Positions 6,093-9,299 of a stretch of DNA of 9,299 nucleotides are shown here, piece after piece (positions within the stretch are counted from its first letter, which is position 1; each line of letters starts with the position of its first letter). The translations under genes were made by a program, and so were the position numbers. Source of the DNA: DATJWY01 sp035500775 (GTDB lineage Bacteria; Pseudomonadota; Alphaproteobacteria; Acetobacterales; Acetobacteraceae); NCBI GenBank assembly GCA_035500775.1, contig DATJWY010000181.1:1-9299 (forward strand), given 5' to 3'. The notes below the pieces were generated by a model. That model did not search any database and had not been told where the DNA came from. It saw only the letters and a list, made by a program, of their open reading frames with translations.

Positions 6093-7331
6093 ATGACAAC
6101 TCAGGCAGATATCGGCGCCATCATCAGTGGAAAACCGGAACGTTTGGAGGTTCTTGACTCCGTCAGAGGTATTGCGGCTTTTATAGTTGTCATTCACCAC
6201 TGCCTTCTGACACTCCCCACGTTTAGTGATTATTTTTTTTCTACATGGCGCACACAATCGGCGACAACTTTTGAAGTTCTCATGTTCGATACGCCCCTGC
6301 GTCTGCTTTGGGACGGATATGAGGCGGTCACGCTGTTCTACGTTCTCAGCAGTCTTGTTCTGGCGCTGCCTTGGGTAGAAGGACGGCCGCCGACTTATCG
6401 CGTCTTCATCACCAAGCGTATCTGTCGCATCTGGCTGCCCTATCTGGTGGCGATCATGACCGCGGCGCTGCTGGCGTCGCTGCTCCAGTTGCCGGCGCCG
6501 ATCGCGGGGCTGAGCGAGTGGCTGAACACCATGACCTGGTCGCACCCGGTGACCGGGGCGGTGCTGCTCGATCAGGCGCTGATGGGAGGGCACACCAACT
6601 TCGTCAACGGCGTGGTGCACTCGCTGGTGTGGGAGATGCGGGTGTCAATTATCTTCCCGCTGCTGGTGCTGCCGATCGTGCGCTGGCGGCTGATGGGGGC
6701 CGGGGTAGCGGTGGTCGCGCTCTCGGCCGTGGTCGTGATCGTGCGGCTGCTGCAATTCGGCACCGACACGCGTCTCGGGCTCGGGCAGAGCGATACCTTC
6801 CTCGGGGTGATCGGGAAGACCGCCTATTATGGATATTTCTTCGTGCCCGGGGCGCTGATCGCCGTGTACCTGGCGCCGATCCGGCGGGCGCTGACGGCGA
6901 TGCCGGGGTGGCTGCGGGCGGGGATCCTCGTCGCGGGGCTCGGGACCATCGCCAATCACTGGACCCGCATGCATATCGCGCAGGAGGTGATGGTGGGGAT
7001 CGGCGCCTCGATCCTGATCATCGCCGCGCTGGCGCCGGGGCAGATCGAGCGGGTGCTCTCGGCGCGGCCGCTGCGCTGGCTCGGGGAGATCTCCTACAGC
7101 CTCTATCTGGTGCATCTGCCGCTGCTGCTGGGCGGCGTGATCCTGCTGCACGGGGTGGTGCCGCTCTGGGCGATCCTGGTCTCGGTGCCGCCGCTGGCGC
7201 TGCCGCTCGGATGGGCGTTCCACCGGCTGGTCGCGGCGCCCTCGGCGCAGCTGGGGCACCGGATCGGGCGGCGGTTGAGCACCAGGCAGGCGAAACTGGC
7301 CGTCGGCGCACCGGTCGGGGCCGGGCGCTGA
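6093..7331 (+). CDS. Acyltransferase 3 family membrane protein
   Basis: A 412-aa multi-pass inner-membrane protein of the acyltransferase-3 family (OafA/YrhL/NodX-like), which typically O-acylates sugars of lipopolysaccharide, exopolysaccharide or other glycans. The specific target is unknown. LDSVRGIAAFIVVIHH (21-36) carries the family Arg and the paired His near the end of helix 1. FYVLSSLVLALP (82-93) matches the FFVLSGF motif but has S in place of the usual G. HSLVWEMRVSIIFPLL (176-191) and PLRWLGEISYSLYLVH (326-341) are further family landmarks, and about ten hydrophobic helices are spread to residue 380. There is no appended SGNH domain. It stands alone, with hairpin repeats behind it. 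The first 90 or so codons are about 48% GC by hand count against about 70% or more later, which suggests a mosaic origin. Confidence 0.9.
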   Translation: MTTQADIGAIISGKPERLEVLDSVRGIAAFIVVIHHCLLTLPTFSDYFFSTWRTQSATTFEVLMFDTPLRLLWDGYEAVTLFYVLSSLVLALPWVEGRPPTYRVFITKRICRIWLPYLVAIMTAALLASLLQLPAPIAGLSEWLNTMTWSHPVTGAVLLDQALMGGHTNFVNGVVHSLVWEMRVSIIFPLLVLPIVRWRLMGAGVAVVALSAVVVIVRLLQFGTDTRLGLGQSDTFLGVIGKTAYYGYFFVPGALIAVYLAPIRRALTAMPGWLRAGILVAGLGTIANHWTRMHIAQEVMVGIGASILIIAALAPGQIERVLSARPLRWLGEISYSLYLVHLPLLLGGVILLHGVVPLWAILVSVPPLALPLGWAFHRLVAAPSAQLGHRIGRRLSTRQAKLAVGAPVGAGR

Positions 7332-7369
7332 TGCCCGGTGGGCGGAGGGGCTGATCGGGGGCGGCAAGG

Positions 7370-7413
7370 CCAGGGGCTCTGCCCCTGGACCCCGCCAAAG
7401 GCTCAGCCTTTGG
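7370..7413. repeat. Twin-hairpin intergenic repeat, copy B (inverted)
   Basis: This is the reverse complement of copy A with few changes. The stem CCAGGGGC/GCCCCTGG (7370-7377 with 7381-7388, loop TCT) comes first, then CCAAAGGC/GCCTTTGG (7395-7402 with 7406-7413, loop TCA), followed by AATCCATTTTCTTT. It starts about 40 nt past the acyltransferase stop. The T-rich tail after the second stem means it could terminate that transcript. Confidence 0.85.
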
Positions 7414-7471
7414 AATCCATTTTCTTTCCGGGCCGCCGGCCTCTGACGTTACCGCGGAAAGGTATTGGTTT

Positions 7472-7514
7472 CCAAAGGCCTACGGCCTTTGGCGGGTCGA
7501 GGGCAGAGCCCTCG
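7472..7514. repeat. Twin-hairpin intergenic repeat, copy C (diverged)
   Basis: This copy has the same orientation as copy A, with a 9-bp first stem CCAAAGGCC/GGCCTTTGG (7472-7480 with 7484-7492, loop TAC) and a changed second stem CGAGGGC/GCCCTCG (7498-7504 with 7508-7514, loop AGA). Both sides of each stem have changed together, so pairing is kept while the sequence drifts. It is divergently oriented to copy B, 58 bp away. Confidence 0.8.
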
Positions 7515-7582
7515 CCTTGCCTTTTGGGATGCCAGCCGACGGCAAGTTTCTGACGTTTTGTTAGAAGTGCCGTTATTTCCTC

Positions 7583-7612
7583 TTGCCCAAACGCCCCATT
7601 TCGCGGTATAGA
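7583..7612 (+). promoter_or_regulatory. Candidate sigma-70 promoter for the small ORF and terminase
   Basis: TTGCCC (7583-7588) and TATAGA (7607-7612) are separated by 18 bp. Transcription would begin near 7619-7620, which is exactly the first ATG of the downstream ORF. This implies a leaderless message if that ATG is used, or a short leader if 7683 is the start. Confidence 0.45.
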
Positions 7613-7619
7613 TCCTGGC

Positions 7620-7925
7620 ATGATGGCGGAACGCGCGGACAGGCGCTTCCGCCGCTTTCGTTTTGAGGGGTTGGGCGGGCGCATGGACGGGAAACCGACG
7701 CCGCTCGACGTGCTGCTGCACGCCATGCACCGGAAATGGGATGAGGGGGATCTGGACGGCGCGGCCGCCCTCGCGAAGGTTGCCGCGCCGTATCTCCACG
7801 CGCGGTTGCCGGCGGCGCGGCCGGAAGGCGATGTCCGGGCGATGAGCGATGCCGAACTCGATGGGGTATGCACGCGCGGCCGAGGCTCTGACGGAGCGGC
7901 GGACGCGGCGGACGATACGCACTAG
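7620..7925 (+). CDS. Small protein preceding terminase, possible small-terminase-like
   Basis: A 101-aa basic, hydrophilic protein with no signal peptide or membrane segment. The central stretch TPLDVLLHAM...GDLDGAAALAKVAAPYLHARL (about residues 27-63) resembles a pattern I recall from small proteins encoded just before phage terminase large subunits in alphaproteobacteria. A DNA-recognition or packaging-accessory role is therefore possible but not shown. The start is open: ATG 7620 lies 8 nt past a candidate -10 box and would be leaderless, while ATG 7683 skips an Arg-rich leader and has a weak GAGGGG 12 nt ahead. The last 20 or so residues are Gly/Asp/Ala-rich and read across the start of the terminase in another frame, a 77-nt overlap. 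That tail may be unimportant or may reflect an old frameshift. Confidence 0.55.
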   Translation: MMAERADRRFRRFRFEGLGGRMDGKPTPLDVLLHAMHRKWDEGDLDGAAALAKVAAPYLHARLPAARPEGDVRAMSDAELDGVCTRGRGSDGAADAADDTH

Positions 7926-9264
7926 CTTCGAGGCCTGGGCGCTGCATGCGCTGGCGCCCGTGGGGCAGGCGCCGGCGGCGCATCACCGGCTGATCATTGG
8001 CGAACTGGAGCGCGTCGCGGCCGGGACGACCGACCGGCTGATGCTGCTGCTGCCGCCGGGCTCGGCCAAGAGCACCTATGCCTCCGTGTTGTTCCCGGCC
8101 TGGTGGTTCGCGCGGCAGCCGGGGAGCGCGGTGATTGCCGCCGCTCATACGGCCTCGCTCGCGCGGCATTTCGGGCGCGGGGTGCGCGGGCTGCTGGATG
8201 AGCACGGGGTGCGGCTCGGGGTTTCGCTCGCGCGGGACAGCCGGGCGGCGCATCGGTTCTCGCTCGCCTCCGGGGGGAGCTATTTCGCCGCGGGCGTGCG
8301 CGGGCCGGTGACGGGGCGGCGGGCGGACCTCGTGCTGATCGACGACCCGGTGAAGAGCCAGGCGGAGGCGGATAGCCGGGCGGCGCGGGAGCGGTTGTTC
8401 GGGTGGTACCGCTCGGAGCTGGTGACGCGGTTGAAGCCGGGGGGGCGGATCGTGCTCGTGATGACGCGGTGGCACCCCGATGATCTGGCCGGGCGGTTGC
8501 TCGAGAGCGGGGATGACTGGCGGGTGGTGCGGCTGCCGGCGCTGGCCGAGGCGGACGATCCGCTCGGGCGGGCGGCGGGGGCGGCGCTGTGGCCGGAGTG
8601 GGAGGACACGGCGGCGCTCGCGCGCAAGCGGGTGGCGCTGGGGGAGCGGGCGTTTGCCGCGCTGTTTCAGCAATCGCCGCGGCGGGTCGAGGGGCGGTTG
8701 TTCGAGCCGCGGCATCTCGGCGAGGTGGAGGCGGCGCCGGGCGGGGTCGCGGTGCGGGCCTGGGATCTGGCGGCGACCGCCTCGCTGGGCGGGACCGATC
8801 CGGACTGGACCGTGGGCGTGAAGCTCGTGCGCGATGAGGCGGGGCGCTTCGTCGTCACCGATGTGCGGCGGTTGCGCGGGGGGCCGGCGGAGGTCGAGGC
8901 CGCCATTCGGGATGCCGCGCGGATGGATGGGACGGCGGTGGCGATCGGGTTGCCGCAGGACCCCGGGCAGGCCGGGCGGGCGCAGGTGCAGTATCTGACG
9001 CGGATGCTCGCGGGGTACCGGGTGGTCGCCAGCCCGGAGAGCGGGGCCAAGGAGACGCGGGCCATGCCCGTCGCGGCGCAGGTGGCGGCGGGGAATGTGT
9101 CGTTGGTGCGCGCGGGGTGGAACCGGGCGTTTATCGAGGAACTCGCGGATTTTCCGAACGGGGTGAAGGACGATCAGGTGGATGCGCTGTCGCGGGCCTT
9201 TGGGATGTTGACCGAGGTGTCGGCGCCGGCTCGGTTTGGGCGGGTGGACTGGGCGGTAAGGTAA
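7849..9264 (+). CDS. Phage terminase large subunit (packaging ATPase-nuclease)
   Basis: A 471-aa protein that in phages powers DNA translocation into the capsid and cuts the concatemer. The ATPase half shows the adenine-side segment AAHHRLIIGELE (43-54), a Walker A variant PPGSAKST (69-76), Walker B LVLIDD (161-166) and the coupling motif MTRWHPDD (205-212). The nuclease half has an RNase-H-like acidic set: D306 in AWDLA, D317 or D319 in TDPDW, and D441/D442/D445 in KDDQVDALS. Length and motif order match full-length members, so it appears intact. The first residues are uncertain: ATG 7849 or ATG 7861 could start it, neither with a clear ribosome site, and translation is probably coupled to the overlapping upstream ORF. 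GC is very high, like the host or higher, so there is no compositional sign of recent transfer. No portal or capsid gene is visible before the window ends. Confidence 0.92.
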   Translation: MPNSMGYARAAEALTERRTRRTIRTSFEAWALHALAPVGQAPAAHHRLIIGELERVAAGTTDRLMLLLPPGSAKSTYASVLFPAWWFARQPGSAVIAAAHTASLARHFGRGVRGLLDEHGVRLGVSLARDSRAAHRFSLASGGSYFAAGVRGPVTGRRADLVLIDDPVKSQAEADSRAARERLFGWYRSELVTRLKPGGRIVLVMTRWHPDDLAGRLLESGDDWRVVRLPALAEADDPLGRAAGAALWPEWEDTAALARKRVALGERAFAALFQQSPRRVEGRLFEPRHLGEVEAAPGGVAVRAWDLAATASLGGTDPDWTVGVKLVRDEAGRFVVTDVRRLRGGPAEVEAAIRDAARMDGTAVAIGLPQDPGQAGRAQVQYLTRMLAGYRVVASPESGAKETRAMPVAAQVAAGNVSLVRAGWNRAFIEELADFPNGVKDDQVDALSRAFGMLTEVSAPARFGRVDWAVR

Positions 9265-9266
9265 GA

Positions 9267-9283
9267 GCGGGGCGCTGCCCCGC
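9267..9283. terminator. Hairpin directly after the terminase, possible terminator
   Basis: A 7-bp perfect stem GCGGGGC/GCCCCGC with loop GCT begins 2 nt after the terminase stop codon. There is no T tract after it; a GCCCC and a G run follow instead. It could slow transcription or belong to another intergenic repeat, but it is not a standard intrinsic terminator. Confidence 0.35.
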
Positions 9284-9288
9284 GCCCC

Positions 9289-9299
9289 GGGGGGGGGGG
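9289..9299 (+). repeat. Homopolymer run of at least 11 G at the window edge
   Basis: Eleven G residues end the window. They may continue beyond it. Runs of this length are prone to slippage and to assembly breaks, so this may be the end of a contig. Confidence 0.7.

Noticed and set aside
6371..7354. Second plus-strand frame of 327 codons inside the acyltransferase gene
   Set aside because: The product is an Ala/Gly/Arg/Asp-rich string lacking hydrophobic helices; the 6093 frame carries all family motifs.
7573..8715. Minus-strand open frame of 380 codons opposite the terminase
   Set aside because: It is Arg/Pro/His-rich with no recognisable motif and lies opposite a gene with clear ATPase and nuclease motifs.
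1..9299. CRISPR arrays, tRNA or rRNA genes, transposases, integrase or attachment sites
   Set aside because: No regularly spaced direct repeats, no cloverleaf-like or rRNA-like sequence and no recombinase motifs were seen on either strand. The twin-hairpin copies are too few and too far apart for CRISPR.

Overview
The window looks like a GC-rich alphaproteobacterial chromosome. My best guess is Acetobacteraceae (acetic acid or acidophilic bacteria). The reasons are the cyoABCD quinol oxidase operon, the style of the NUDIX and terminase proteins, and dispersed twin-hairpin intergenic repeats that I associate with that family. The placement is inference; no rRNA or other marker gene is present.

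Layout. Positions 1-176 hold a twin-hairpin repeat and a strong intrinsic terminator facing leftward. Positions 177-4035 (minus strand) hold a complete, tightly packed cyoA-cyoB-cyoC-cyoD operon for a proton-pumping heme-copper ubiquinol oxidase. Adjacent genes are 3 nt apart or overlap by 1 nt, and all catalytic residues of the oxidase are intact. No cyoE (heme O synthase) follows; the terminator closes the operon after cyoD. Positions 4036-4908 are a long gene-poor stretch with palindromes and a GC-rich tandem repeat; it should hold the cyo promoter. Positions 4909-5358 (+) encode a small NUDIX hydrolase, convergent with a small secreted protein gene at 5381-5680 (-). A divergent spacer (5681-6092) contains a G-rich four-tract motif and a long imperfect inverted repeat. 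It leads into an acyltransferase-3 family membrane protein (6093-7331, +), whose first 90 or so codons are much lower in GC than the rest. Positions 7332-7619 carry two more twin-hairpin repeats in opposite orientations and a candidate promoter. A small protein (7620-7925, +) then overlaps a phage-type terminase large subunit (7849-9264, +). The window ends in a hairpin and an 11-G run.

How the genes work together. The four cyo genes make one respiratory complex. The NUDIX, secreted and acyltransferase genes show no obvious functional link to it or to each other. The small ORF and terminase look like the start of a DNA-packaging module of a prophage or a remnant, but nothing after the terminase is visible.

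I found no convincing new system. The most useful leads are the dispersed hairpin repeats, the inverted repeat and GC discontinuity at the acyltransferase 5' end, and the overlapping, possibly leaderless, small ORF and terminase pair.
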